From: Ferribacterium limneticum
GTDB lineage: Bacteria; Pseudomonadota; Gammaproteobacteria; Burkholderiales; Rhodocyclaceae
Reading direction: 5' to 3'
NCBI RefSeq assembly: GCF_020510625.1
Contig: NZ_CP075191.1
Location: forward strand, 2,332,001-2,396,000
DNA: 64,000 nucleotides
Part shown: in pieces, positions 1-8,644 of the stretch
Layout of the letters: every line of letters starts with the position of its first letter
How positions within the stretch are numbered: position 1 is the stretch's first letter
Made by a program: the position numbers and the translations under genes
The notes under the pieces: model-generated
The model's database searches: none
Seen by the model: the letters and a program-made list of their open reading frames with translations, nothing else
Told to the model about the DNA's origin: nothing

Positions 1-541
1 CGAGCCAGGAAAGCCGTGGCAGCGACAGCAGCCATTCCGGCAAGGCCGCAAGCTGGTTGGCTGCGATACGCACCAGTTCCAAATTGGTACAGCTTGCCAT
101 CTCGGCCGGCAGCGTTCGCAATTGGTTACCGGCCAACATCAGCTTCTGCAAGCGAAGACAACTGCCGATTTCCGGCGGCAGTTCGGCAATCCGGTTATCG
201 GTCAGAATCAGCCAGCGCAGTCTGGGCGGCAATGCCGCAGCCGGCACCTGCCGAATCTGGTTGGCCTTGAAGCCAACCATTTCCAGCTGGGCACATTGCC
301 CTATCACCGCCGACAACTCGGTGAACCGGTTGTCCGAACAAAACAGGATGCGCAGCTTGTGCAGTTGCGGAAGATCATCGGGCAAGGCCGACAGATCATT
401 GCCCGACAAATCGAGAATCTCCAGCGTGTCGGCCAAAGCGAAAATCTCGCGCGGAAACTCACTCAGTCCGCAGGCCAATTTGATGCGCCGGCTCCCGGCC
501 AGCTTGCCGGTGCGCAGGTCTTCAAGGGTGTTCAGTGGCAT
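1..541 (-). CDS. Leucine-rich-repeat protein, 3' part cut by window edge
   Basis: The minus strand reads open from an ATG at 541 to the window edge, giving 180 codons with no stop. From about residue 30 the protein is a run of roughly 23-residue leucine-rich repeats with the pattern LxxLxLxxNxLxxLP, for example LEILDLSGNDLSALP and LRWLILTDNRIAELP. Proteins beginning this way in proteobacteria often continue into a C-terminal Ser/Thr kinase domain, but that part lies outside the window, so it is only a possibility. A GGTGGA lies about 9 bases before the start. The gene diverges from the small gene at 604 across about 60 bases, so the two promoters must share that gap. The repeat fold suggests protein-protein binding; the specific partner is unknown. 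Confidence 0.8.
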   Translation of the reverse strand, partial: MPLNTLEDLRTGKLAGSRRIKLACGLSEFPREIFALADTLEILDLSGNDLSALPDDLPQLHKLRILFCSDNRFTELSAVIGQCAQLEMVGFKANQIRQVPAAALPPRLRWLILTDNRIAELPPEIGSCLRLQKLMLAGNQLRTLPAEMASCTNLELVRIAANQLAALPEWLLSLPRLSWL

Positions 542-603
542 TCGGGGTATTCCACCGGGCGGGCGTGATAAGGTGCGGCAGGATAACAAAAGATGGTGAA
601 AAA

Positions 604-978
604 ATGACTTGGGAGAAGGCTGCCGCTCCATCAATGACCGAACGCGGCATGCGCATCGCGCTGATTTTTGCGCTGGCCGCCGAGCGCCTGACGGCCTTCT
701 ACGAATACGGCCAGTGGCTGACTGAAGCTCAGGGCGCCAGCCTGGCCGCCGACTGGCTGTCTCGTTCAAAAAACAAGATGTCGCTCGCCGAACGCCGGCA
801 ACTCTCCGCCCTCAGCGACCAGCTCGCCCGCCAGATCGAAAGCAGCCTGTCGCGCGAAGCCGGCATGTACACGGCCCACGAAATGATGGAATCGCTCGAC
901 CCGAACCATCATTCGGAAATCGCCGAATCGCTGATGGTCGAATGCGAACGTCTGCTCGACGAGAGCCTCGCCGGCTGA
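604..978 (+). CDS. Hypothetical protein, 124 aa
   Basis: An acidic, mostly helical protein of 124 residues with no signal peptide and no membrane segment. I do not recognise a named family. I chose the ATG at 604 because the frame upstream of it overlaps the start of the divergent leucine-rich-repeat gene and the protein sequence looks natural from MTWEKAA onward. The second half is rich in Glu, Ser and Leu (for example EIAESLMVECERLLDES), which suggests amphipathic helices. It stands alone, diverging from the gene at 541, and is followed by a hairpin shared with the opposite gene. Its function is unknown. Confidence 0.7.
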   Translation: MTWEKAAAPSMTERGMRIALIFALAAERLTAFYEYGQWLTEAQGASLAADWLSRSKNKMSLAERRQLSALSDQLARQIESSLSREAGMYTAHEMMESLDPNHHSEIAESLMVECERLLDESLAG

Positions 979-991
979 GCCGCCAAATAAT

Positions 992-1016
992 AAGGCCCGC
1001 CAAGAAAGCGGGCCTT
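992..1016 (-). terminator. Hairpin terminator between convergent genes
   Basis: Perfect 9-bp arms AAGGCCCGC / GCGGGCCTT with a 7-base loop lie between the convergent genes ending at 978 and 1040. On the minus strand the hairpin is followed by a T-rich tract (TTATTATTT), so it most likely terminates the DUF3597 gene. It may work weakly in the other direction. Confidence 0.7.
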
Positions 1017-1039
1017 CGAACAGAAACCGGGCAGGAAAA

Positions 1040-1420
1040 TTACAGCAGTTCAGCCGGAATATTGCCGCCGTTTTCAGCCAGCTTCTGCAGCACGGTCTTG
1101 TGCAGCCACATGTTCATCTGCGCCGAATCGCCCATCTTATCGGCCGGGCAACCGAGTTCGGCAGCCAGTTCCTTGCGCACCGCCAGGCTGCTGTCCAGAC
1201 CCAGCAGTTTCAGCAGATCGACGATGGACACCTTCCAATTGAGGTTTTCGGCATGCGCGCTCGCCAACGACTCCAGCTTGGCCACGACATCGACGGCACT
1301 GATCGCCACCGGCGCTGCAGCAACGGGCGCCTCGACGGCGGCTGGCGCTGCCTCGGCAACCACTTCCTTCTTCTCATCGCCAAAACCCAGTTTGGCCAAA
1401 ATGTTGCTGAAAATTCCCAT
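1040..1420 (-). CDS. DUF3597-family protein
   Basis: A protein of 126 residues starting MGIFSNILAKLGF. The first 50 residues are Ala/Pro/Val-rich and disordered-looking. The C-terminal 75 residues match what I know of DUF3597: the block NWKVSIVDLLKLLGLDSS, then KELAAELGCPADKMGDSAQMN and a Trp-Leu-His motif. The ATG at 1420 is preferred over upstream starts because AGGAG lies 7-8 bases before it. DUF3597 proteins are small soluble proteins; related structures have been noted as resembling peptidoglycan-binding or LysM-like folds, but no role is established. It is a single-gene unit ending in the hairpin at 992-1016. Confidence 0.8.
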   Translation of the reverse strand: MGIFSNILAKLGFGDEKKEVVAEAAPAAVEAPVAAAPVAISAVDVVAKLESLASAHAENLNWKVSIVDLLKLLGLDSSLAVRKELAAELGCPADKMGDSAQMNMWLHKTVLQKLAENGGNIPAELL

Positions 1421-1662
1421 GCGATTTCTCCTGTGTGGCTGATTGAACAAATACGCCACCGGTAACGAATGACCGAGCGCAGCTTCATGGTAGTGGCATT
1501 CGACGACAGGTTTGGTGAATTTACATGAAAGGATTTTTACAATTCATCATGTTGCACCGGACAAGCGGCATCCCGGAAAGCCAACGAACTGCCCCCGCAG
1601 CATGAAAGTGCGTTAAATTCCCAGCCATGTCATATGCAAGTGACCACCACTGAAGCCGGGGC

Positions 1663-4600
1663 CTGACCATTTCCAGCAATTTCGCCTTTCTCGCCGAACA
1701 TGATCCCGTTTTCCTGCAACTGGCCGCCACCGCCGAGCAGGTCTTCGCCGCCGACCCCAATACCACGCTGATCAAGCTGCGTCAGTTGGGCGAAGCGCTG
1801 GCCCAGGACATCGCGGCCCGCAGCGGTATCGAGTTCGACAGCGAAACCACGCAAGCCGACCTGCTGTTCCGGCTCAATCGCGAAATCCGCCTCGACCCTA
1901 CCATCCGCGAGATGTTTCATATCCTGCGCATTGAGGGCAACAAAGCCACCCACCAGTTCCGCACCCGGCACAAGGAAGCCATGGATGGCCTCAAAGTCGC
2001 CCGGACACTGGCCATCTGGTTTCACCATTCCTTTGGCAAGGCCGGTGCCAGTTTCCGGCCCGGTCCTTTCCTGCCGCCAGCCGATCCCAGCCTTGCGGTG
2101 CGCCAGCTGCAAAGCGAAATTGACCAACTGCGCGCCGAAGTCGGCAGCCAAAACGCCGCCCTCGAAAGCAAACAGCAACTCGCCGAACTGATCGCCCGCG
2201 AAAAAGAGGAATATGCCGTCCTAGCCAGTCAAATGGACGCCGAAGCCCGCACCTATCAAAGTCTGGCCGAAGAACAGGCAGCCACGCTGGATCGCGTCAA
2301 ACAGGAATTCGAGCACCGCCTGCAAACCCTGCAAGGCCAGCTCGAAGCCAGCCAGAAATCGGCGCAACAAGTCAGCCAAAGCACCCATGCCGCCAGCCAG
2401 CAACTCAGCCTCAATGAAGAACTCACCCGCATCCTGATCGACCAGCAACTGATCGAAGCCGGCTGGCAGGCCGACACTCAGGAAATCACCTACGCCAAAG
2501 GCAGCCGCCCGGAAAAAGGCAAAAACCGCGCAATCGCCGAATGGCCGACGCTCGGCAATGAAGCCGCCGATTATGTGCTGTTCGCCGGCCTGACACCCAT
2601 CGCCGTGGTCGAAGCCAAGCGCGAAAACACCAATGTTGCCGGCAAGATTCCGCAGGCCGAACGCTACTCGCGCGGCTACCGGCAATTGCCGATCGCCCTG
2701 CCCGCCTGGCAACTCGAAGGCCTTGCCGCCGGCTGGCCCGACGCCCAGGGCAGCCACTTCGAAGTCCCATTCGTCTATTCCAGCAACAGCCGGCCCTACC
2801 TGCAACAACTGGCCGAACAAAGCGGCACCTGGTTCCGCGACGTCCGCAACCCGGCCAACCTCGCCCGGCCATTGATGGACTTCCACACCCCGGCCGGCCT
2901 GCTGGATATGCTGACGCGCAACAAGAGCGCCGCCGAAACCCGGCTGCAGCAAGAAGGCTTCGCCTACCTCCACCTGCGCAACTATCAGGAACGCGCCATT
3001 CAGGCCGTCGAAACAGCGCTTGCCGCCGGCCAATCCGATTGCCTGCTGGCAATGGCTACCGGCACGGGCAAGACGCGCACCATCATTGGCCTGATGTACC
3101 GGTTCCTCAAAACCGAACGCTTCCGGCGCATCCTCTTTCTGGTCGACCGCAGCGCCCTCAGTCAGCAAGCGCAGGAAAACTTCGACGAAGCCACGCTCGA
3201 ACAAAACCTGCCGCTCTCCAAGGCCTACAACATCGCCGAAATGGGCGACATGGCGGCAGAGGCCGAAACCCGCATCCAGGTCGCCACCGTGCAGGCCATG
3301 GTCAAGCGTATCTTCCAGTCCGACACCCCGCCCGGCATCGACGAGTTCGACTGCATCATCATCGACGAAGCCCACCGCGGCTACACGCTCGACCAGGAGA
3401 TGTCCGAAGGCGAACTGCAGGTGCGCGACCAGGCGCAATACCTCTCCACCTACCGCCGTGTGCTCGACTACTTCGACGCCACCCGGATCGCCCTGACCGC
3501 CACGCCGGCCAAGCACACCAGCGACATCTTCGGCCGGCCGGTCTACACCTACTCCTACCGCGAAGCCGTCGCCGACGACTGGCTGATCGACCACGAACCG
3601 CCGATCCGCTACGAAACCCTGCTCAGCAAGCACGGCATCAAGTTCGCCAAGGGAGAGCAAGTCAGCGCCATCGACCTTGGCACCGGCGAAATCGAGCAAT
3701 CGGAACTCGAAGACGAACTCAAATTCGACGTCGACAGCTTCAACCGCCGCGTCATCAACGAAGACTTCAACCGCGTCATTTGCGAGCAACTAGCCCAGGA
3801 ACTCGACCCCTTCGGCGAAGAAAAAACCCTGATCTTCTGCGCCACCGACCTCCATGCCGACATGGTCAAGCGCCTGCTCGACGCCGCCTTCAAGGCCCTC
3901 TACGGCGACGAATACGTCGAGGCCGCCGTGCGCAAGATCACCGGCCAGTCAGACAAGATCAAGCAACTGATCGCCCGCTACAAGAACGAGCGTTTTCCAA
4001 GCATCGCCATCACCGTCGATCTGCTGACCACCGGCATCGACGTACCCGCCATCAGCCACATCGTCTTCCTGCGCCGTGTTCGCTCCCGCATCCTCTACGA
4101 ACAGATGATCGGCCGCGCCACGCGCCGCTGCGACGACATCGGCAAAACCGTTTTCAAGATTTACGACCCGGTCGGCATCTACCAGGCACTTGAAGCCGTC
4201 AACACCATGCAGCCGCTGGTCAAAGACCCGAACATCACGCTCGAACAACTGGTCGGCGAACTCGACAACCCGCTCAGCCACACCGCCCCCGGCAGCCGCA
4301 AGGGCCAGACCCACGCCCACGACGTGCTCGACGCCATCAGCCAGAAACTTATGCGCATCCTGCGCAGCGCCACCCATCAGGCCGAGAAAAAGCCAGCGCT
4401 AAAAACCCGGCTGGACGAACTCGAGCAACACTGGGGCGTCGCCCCCGCCATCCTGCACAAGCACCTGCGCGAACAAGGGCCCAAAGCCGCCCTCGACTTT
4501 CTGAATCAGCATAAAACGCTGATCGCCCAGGTCGAAGGCATCCGGCTGATGATCGGCAGCACCTACAAGCCCATCATCTCCGGCCACAAGGACGAACTGC

Positions 4601-5136
4601 TCGCCCGCGAACAAAGCTACGGCGACTACAACAAGCCCGAGGACTATCTCGACAGTTTCAACCACTTCATTCACCAGCAACTCAACCAGTCCGCCGCACT
4701 GGCCGTCGTCGTCAATCGCCCGAAAGACCTCTCCCGCGAGCAACTGCGCGAAGTCCGCCTGCTCCTTGATGAACACGGCTACTCCGAAGCCCGCCTGCAA
4801 ACCGCCTGGCGCAACCGCAGCAACCAGGACATCGCCGCCAGCATCATCGGTTACATCCGCCAGGCCGCGCTCGGCGAAGCCCTGCAACCTTTTGAACAAC
4901 GCGTCGCCCGGGCCATGCAGCGTATCTACACCCTCACCGCCTGGAGCACCGTGCAGCGAAAATGGCTCGACCGTCTCGCCAAGCAACTGCACCACGAAGT
5001 CGTCATCGACCAGCAATTCGTCAACCGCGCCTTCGCCACCGACGGTGGCGCCAAACGGCTCGACGCCATGCTCGGCGGCAAGCTCGACAACGTACTGACC
5101 GCGCTCGCCGAAGGGCTTTGGCCAAATGCGGCCTGA
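1663..5136 (+). CDS. hsdR: Type I restriction enzyme, R (motor/nuclease) subunit
   Basis: The ATP-driven translocase and endonuclease of a type I system. Visible domains, numbered from 1663: an N-terminal DUF4145-type region with ILRIEGNKATHQ, a coiled coil at about 150-240, an HsdR nuclease domain with the acidic/Lys signature ending VEAKR near 318, Walker A ATGTGKT near 465, DEAH (IIDEAH) near 567, TATPAK near 613, and helicase C motifs TTGIDVP near 790 and GRATRR near 817. An EcoEI-type C-terminal region of about 300 residues follows. Start choice: the frame is open from the TGA at 1651-1653 and clearly family-like (SNFAFLAEHDP) before the first ordinary start codon, TTG at 1786. The likely start is therefore CTG at 1663 or ATT at 1669. 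About 1157 aa. It works with hsdM and hsdS downstream. Confidence 0.93.
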   Translation: MTISSNFAFLAEHDPVFLQLAATAEQVFAADPNTTLIKLRQLGEALAQDIAARSGIEFDSETTQADLLFRLNREIRLDPTIREMFHILRIEGNKATHQFRTRHKEAMDGLKVARTLAIWFHHSFGKAGASFRPGPFLPPADPSLAVRQLQSEIDQLRAEVGSQNAALESKQQLAELIAREKEEYAVLASQMDAEARTYQSLAEEQAATLDRVKQEFEHRLQTLQGQLEASQKSAQQVSQSTHAASQQLSLNEELTRILIDQQLIEAGWQADTQEITYAKGSRPEKGKNRAIAEWPTLGNEAADYVLFAGLTPIAVVEAKRENTNVAGKIPQAERYSRGYRQLPIALPAWQLEGLAAGWPDAQGSHFEVPFVYSSNSRPYLQQLAEQSGTWFRDVRNPANLARPLMDFHTPAGLLDMLTRNKSAAETRLQQEGFAYLHLRNYQERAIQAVETALAAGQSDCLLAMATGTGKTRTIIGLMYRFLKTERFRRILFLVDRSALSQQAQENFDEATLEQNLPLSKAYNIAEMGDMAAEAETRIQVATVQAMVKRIFQSDTPPGIDEFDCIIIDEAHRGYTLDQEMSEGELQVRDQAQYLSTYRRVLDYFDATRIALTATPAKHTSDIFGRPVYTYSYREAVADDWLIDHEPPIRYETLLSKHGIKFAKGEQVSAIDLGTGEIEQSELEDELKFDVDSFNRRVINEDFNRVICEQLAQELDPFGEEKTLIFCATDLHADMVKRLLDAAFKALYGDEYVEAAVRKITGQSDKIKQLIARYKNERFPSIAITVDLLTTGIDVPAISHIVFLRRVRSRILYEQMIGRATRRCDDIGKTVFKIYDPVGIYQALEAVNTMQPLVKDPNITLEQLVGELDNPLSHTAPGSRKGQTHAHDVLDAISQKLMRILRSATHQAEKKPALKTRLDELEQHWGVAPAILHKHLREQGPKAALDFLNQHKTLIAQVEGIRLMIGSTYKPIISGHKDELLAREQSYGDYNKPEDYLDSFNHFIHQQLNQSAALAVVVNRPKDLSREQLREVRLLLDEHGYSEARLQTAWRNRSNQDIAASIIGYIRQAALGEALQPFEQRVARAMQRIYTLTAWSTVQRKWLDRLAKQLHHEVVIDQQFVNRAFATDGGAKRLDAMLGGKLDNVLTALAEGLWPNAA

Positions 5137-5195
5137 CTTGACGCCTGCACCTGGCGTGCTATCCTGATTTACCACAAATGTAGCAAGAGGTTCCA

Positions 5196-5429
5196 ATGTC
5201 GACCACCACATCCATCCGCATCGACCAAACGCTCTACGACCTGGCCAAAGCCGATGCCGCCGCCGAGCACCGGACCATCGCCGGCCAGGTTGAATACTGG
5301 GCAAAACTCGGGCGCGCTGCCCTTGATAACCCTGACCTGCCAGTAAGCTTCATTGCCGAATCCTTTGCCGCCATGGCCGAACCCCGGGAGCAAAGCACCC
5401 CCTTCGTACCAAGGAGTCGTGGGGCATGA
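5196..5429 (+). CDS. ParD-like antitoxin
   Basis: A 77-residue protein beginning MSTTTSIRIDQTLYDLAK with the block AEHRTIAGQVEYWAKLGRAAL. This matches the ParD-like antitoxins, which have a short ribbon-helix-helix DNA-binding N-terminus followed by a flexible toxin-wrapping tail. Its stop codon overlaps the start of the RelE/ParE-like toxin at 5426 by four bases (ATGA), the usual coupling in type II toxin-antitoxin pairs. It sits 60 bases after hsdR inside the restriction island. Such pairs usually repress their own promoter through the antitoxin; no operator was identified here. Confidence 0.85.
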   Translation: MSTTTSIRIDQTLYDLAKADAAAEHRTIAGQVEYWAKLGRAALDNPDLPVSFIAESFAAMAEPREQSTPFVPRSRGA

Positions 5430-5710
5430 GCTATGGCGTTCGCCAGACCCGCCGCTTTGCCAGACAGTACAAAAAACTTCACGACAACATAGCGGCCGAT
5501 GTCGATACCGCCGTTGAGGAAGTCGCCGCCACCCCGGGCATTGGCGAACGCAAAAAAGGCGATCTGGCTGACTTGCTGGTCCACAAATTTCGCAGCCAGG
5601 GCCAACTCTATTTGCTCGGCTACACGCTCGATGACGAAGTCAGGCTGGTCTATCTAGAAGCACTCGGCCCACATGAAAATTTCTACCGCGACCTCAAGCG
5701 CGGTAATTGA
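5426..5710 (+). CDS. RelE/ParE-family toxin
   Basis: A 94-residue protein with the RelE/ParE architecture: N-terminal helix RRFARQYKKLHDN, a central basic strand region ERKKGDLADLLVHKF, strands LYLLGYTL and VRLVYLEAL, and the C-terminal GPHENFYRDLKR. RelE members cut mRNA on the ribosome and ParE members poison gyrase; the sequence alone does not decide which. Translationally coupled to the antitoxin at 5196. Its position between hsdR and the fic/hsdM genes suggests it stabilises or guards the restriction module, which is inference. Confidence 0.85.
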   Translation: MSYGVRQTRRFARQYKKLHDNIAADVDTAVEEVAATPGIGERKKGDLADLLVHKFRSQGQLYLLGYTLDDEVRLVYLEALGPHENFYRDLKRGN

Positions 5711-5804
5711 CGCCTCCTGAGCCGAACAAGCCCACGCATCGGCTCATTTGGTGAGCCGAATAATGCTAACATTCGGCTCATCGACCTAAACATCAGCCGC
5801 CCCC

Positions 5805-7049
5805 ATGCCCCGCTGGATCTGGCAACACCCCGATTGGCCCAACTTCGGCCGGCAAGCCGAAACCCTCGCCCCGACGCTGCGCCAGGCCGCTGTCGCCCAA
5901 GGGCGCCTGCTCGGGCGCACCCGGGCCGGTGACGAAACCCTGCGCGCCGAATTCAATCTCGACACCCTGCTCCAGAACATCATCAACTCCAGCGCCATCG
6001 AAGGCGAACGCCTCAATGTCGCCTCCGTGCGCTCCAGCTTGGCCCGCAGGCTCGGGCTGCAAGCCGACGACAACCGGCCGGAGCCGGGCAGCGAAGGCCT
6101 TGCCCGAATGATGTGGGATGCCACCACCAACCTCGAAGCCCCCCTCGACGAAACCCGCCTCAAACAATGGCACACCTGGCTGTTTGCCGGCGACGACGGC
6201 TTTCTCGGCCGCAAAATCCGCATCGGCGACTGGCGCGGCAACGAAGCCATGCAAGTCGTCTCCGGCCGAATCGACCGCCCCACCGTGCACTTCGAAGCCC
6301 CGCCGCGCCGGGGCCTCGAAACCCGCGTCGTCGAATTCCTCGCCTGGTTCAACGCCAGCCGAAACGACGCCGGGCTCGACCCCCTGCTGCGCGCCGCCAT
6401 CGCCCATTTCTGGTTCGTCACCCTGCACCCCTTCGATGACGGCAACGGCCGCATCGCCCGGGTCCTCACCGACCTCGCACTAGCCCAGGGCGAACCTGAA
6501 AGCATCCGCTTCTACGCCATGTCGGTCGCCATCCTGGCCGACCGCAAAGGCTATTACCAACAACTCGAAAGCGCCCAGACGCTGCCCGAGCACGAACAAG
6601 CGCTCGACCTCACCCCCTGGCTAAGCTGGTTCCTCGCCACCCTGCTCGACGCCATCGCCCGCGCCGAAAACCAGATCGACCGCGTGCTCGGCAAAAGCGA
6701 CTTCTGGCGCCAGCACCGCCAGCACAGCCTCGGCCCCGAACAAATCAAGGTACTCAACCGCCTGCTCGACGGCGACCAGGCCGAGCGCGGCGGCTTCGCC
6801 CAAGGCATCAGCGCCGCCCAATACCAGGCTGTCGCCAAAGTCAGCAAAGCCACCGCCACCCGTCACCTGGCCGATCTCCTCGCCAAAGGCTGCCTGGTCA
6901 AGCTCCCCGGCGGCGGGCGAAACACCCGCTACCAGATCCACTGGCCCGCCTCACTAATCCCCTCGCCCCCTGCGGAAGAGTGGCTGGGGGAGAGGGGAAA
7001 CAGCGCCACCATTTCACTTCAAGAATCACCATCAAGGCCCACCCCATGA
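5805..7049 (+). CDS. Fic-domain protein (DUF4172-Fic), predicted AMPylator
   Basis: A 414-residue protein starting MPRWIWQHPDWP, the hallmark of the DUF4172 N-terminal domain that precedes Fic domains. The catalytic Fic motif HPFDDGNGRIAR is complete near residues 208-219. The inhibitory helix motif [S/T]xxxE[G/N] is present as SSAIEG near 62, making this a class II, self-inhibited Fic enzyme that would transfer AMP (or another nucleotide group) to a target protein. A winged-helix-like region follows near 330-385. The last 25 codons run through a palindromic repeat (6959-6997) and are poorly conserved-looking. The coding end overlaps the hsdM start at 7046 by four bases, so fic and hsdM are coupled. 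Its target is unknown. Confidence 0.92.
   Translation: MPRWIWQHPDWPNFGRQAETLAPTLRQAAVAQGRLLGRTRAGDETLRAEFNLDTLLQNIINSSAIEGERLNVASVRSSLARRLGLQADDNRPEPGSEGLARMMWDATTNLEAPLDETRLKQWHTWLFAGDDGFLGRKIRIGDWRGNEAMQVVSGRIDRPTVHFEAPPRRGLETRVVEFLAWFNASRNDAGLDPLLRAAIAHFWFVTLHPFDDGNGRIARVLTDLALAQGEPESIRFYAMSVAILADRKGYYQQLESAQTLPEHEQALDLTPWLSWFLATLLDAIARAENQIDRVLGKSDFWRQHRQHSLGPEQIKVLNRLLDGDQAERGGFAQGISAAQYQAVAKVSKATATRHLADLLAKGCLVKLPGGGRNTRYQIHWPASLIPSPPAEEWLGERGNSATISLQESPSRPTP
6959..6997. repeat. G/C palindromic repeat at the 3' end of fic
   Basis: Arms CCCCTCGCCCCC and GGGGGAGAGGGG flank a 15-base loop. It belongs to the same C-run/G-run repeat type seen in hsdM, the DUF559 gene and selB. Here it is read as the last residues of the Fic protein, so it has probably replaced the original C-terminus. 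Confidence 0.7.
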
Positions 7050-8644
7050 GCAACAACGAAATCGTCCAGAAACTCTGGAACCTCTGTGACGTCCTGCGTG
7101 ACGACGGCATCAACTACTCCGACTACGTCACCGAACTCGTCCTGCTCCTCTTCATCAAGATGGAACACGAAAACGCCCAGAGCGGCGTCATGCTCGGCCA
7201 CAAGCTGCCCGAAGGCGCCCGCTGGCCGGACATCGCCCGGCTCGATGGCGCCAACCTGCTCAACCACTACAAAGCCACACTGCTCGGCCTCTCGCAAAGC
7301 ACTGACCCGCTGATCGCCGCCATCTACGCCGACGCCCAAACCCGGCTCAAGGAACCCCGCCATCTGCGGCAACTGATCAGCGCCATTGACGGCATCGACT
7401 GGTTCTCCGCCCAGCGTGACGGCCTCGGCGACCTCTACGAAGGCCTGCTCGAAAAGAACGCCACCGAAACCAAATCCGGCGCCGGCCAGTACTTCACCCC
7501 GCGCCCGTTGATCGACACCATCGTTGCCCTGCTCGACCCGCAAGCCGGCGAAACCGTGCAAGACCCCGCCGCCGGTACCGCCGGCTTCCTGATCGCTGCC
7601 GACGCCTGGATCAAGGCCAAGACCGACAACCTCTACGACCTCAACGACAAACAACGCGAATTCCAGCGTAACCAGGCCTTCATCGGCATGGAACTCGTCC
7701 CCGGCACCCGCCGGCTCGCCCTGATGAACTGCCTGCTGCACGGCATGGAAGGCGATGCCGAAGGTGTCATCCACCTCGGCAACACCCTCGGCAACGCCGG
7801 CAGCAGCCTGCCCAAAAGCGACATCATCCTCAGCAACCCGCCCTTCGGCACCGCCAAAGGCGGCGGCGGCCCGACCCGCGACGACTTCACCCACAGCACC
7901 AGCAACAAGCAACTCGCCTTCGTCCAGCACATCGTCCGGCACCTCAAGGATGGCGGCCGCGCCGCTGTCGTGCTGCCCGACAACGTCCTCTTCGAAGCCG
8001 GCGTCGGCGCCGACATCCGCCGCGACCTGATGGACAAATGCAATCTCCACACCATCCTGCGCCTACCCACCGGCATCTTCTACGCCCAGGGCGTCAAGAC
8101 CAACGTGCTCTTCTTCGACAAAGTAAGCCAACACGCCAGCGGCGGCACCAAGGAAGTCTGGGTCTATGACCTGCGCGCCAACATGCCCCGCTTCGGCAAA
8201 CGCACCCCGCTTACCCGCCGGCACTTCGCCGAATTTGAAGCCGCCTTTGCCGGCACGCCGCCCTCTCCCCAACCCCTCCCCCCGGACGGGGGAGGGGCTA
8301 AAGCCGCCACCATCCCCAGCACCACCTCTCCCCTCGCCCATCCAAGCGCCGAGACCAACACCACCACTCCCCTCGCCCCAGCGGGGAGAGGGGCCGGGGG
8401 AGAGGGGGCGCCCCACCACCAACGCATCGACCAAGGCGAAACCGGCCGCTTCCGCCGCTTCAGCCGCGAATGGATCAGGGAACGCGCCGACAGCCTCGAC
8501 ATCGCCTGGCTCAAAGACGACAACGCCGAAGACGCCGCCGATCTGCCCGAACCCGCCGTGCTGGCGCAGGAAGCGATGGGCGAACTGGAAGGCGCACTGG
8601 CTGAATTGCAGGCGATTTTGGCGGAGTTGGGTCACGCGGAATGA
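7046..8644 (+). CDS. hsdM: Type I restriction-modification DNA methyltransferase, M subunit
   Basis: A 532-residue N6-adenine methyltransferase subunit. Visible features: an N-terminal helical HsdM domain (LWNLCDVLRDDGINYSDY), SAM-binding motif I DPAAGTAGF near 173, catalytic motif IV NPPFGT near 264, and LPDNVLFE near 310. The ATG at 7046 starts the recognisable MSNNEIVQKLW sequence; the frame upstream belongs to the fic overlap. Residues about 405-457 are an anomalous Pro/Gly-rich insert encoded by two palindromic repeats (8261-8408) between the catalytic domain and the C-terminal helices; conserved-looking sequence resumes at RIDQGETGRFRRFSREWI. It couples by ATGA to the DUF559 gene. With hsdS it forms the methylase that also supports HsdR. 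Confidence 0.95.
   Translation: MSNNEIVQKLWNLCDVLRDDGINYSDYVTELVLLLFIKMEHENAQSGVMLGHKLPEGARWPDIARLDGANLLNHYKATLLGLSQSTDPLIAAIYADAQTRLKEPRHLRQLISAIDGIDWFSAQRDGLGDLYEGLLEKNATETKSGAGQYFTPRPLIDTIVALLDPQAGETVQDPAAGTAGFLIAADAWIKAKTDNLYDLNDKQREFQRNQAFIGMELVPGTRRLALMNCLLHGMEGDAEGVIHLGNTLGNAGSSLPKSDIILSNPPFGTAKGGGGPTRDDFTHSTSNKQLAFVQHIVRHLKDGGRAAVVLPDNVLFEAGVGADIRRDLMDKCNLHTILRLPTGIFYAQGVKTNVLFFDKVSQHASGGTKEVWVYDLRANMPRFGKRTPLTRRHFAEFEAAFAGTPPSPQPLPPDGGGAKAATIPSTTSPLAHPSAETNTTTPLAPAGRGAGGEGAPHHQRIDQGETGRFRRFSREWIRERADSLDIAWLKDDNAEDAADLPEPAVLAQEAMGELEGALAELQAILAELGHAE
8261..8408. repeat. Two palindromic repeats inserted in frame within hsdM
   Basis: Element 1 (8261-8298) has C-run and G-run arms around CCGGAC. 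Element 2 (8369-8408) contains CCCCTCGCCCC...GGGGAGAGGGGCCGGGGGAGAGG. Together with the 70 bases between them they add about 50 codons, including the peptide GRGAGGEG. The same pair in the same order occurs again at 8986-9080 in the next gene. Confidence 0.85.

Noticed and set aside
1651..1653. In-frame TGA before hsdR as a possible selenocysteine codon
   Set aside because: HsdR has no known selenocysteine, the residues before the TGA (from ATG 1627) do not resemble the family, and no SECIS-like hairpin follows. The system that reads UGA is present in the window, so it was considered.
2221..3789. Long minus-strand open frame (522 codons) opposite hsdR
   Set aside because: It is the complement of the conserved helicase/nuclease coding sequence; its product is an Ala/Val/Gly/Asp mix with no motif, as expected for antisense of GC-rich genes.
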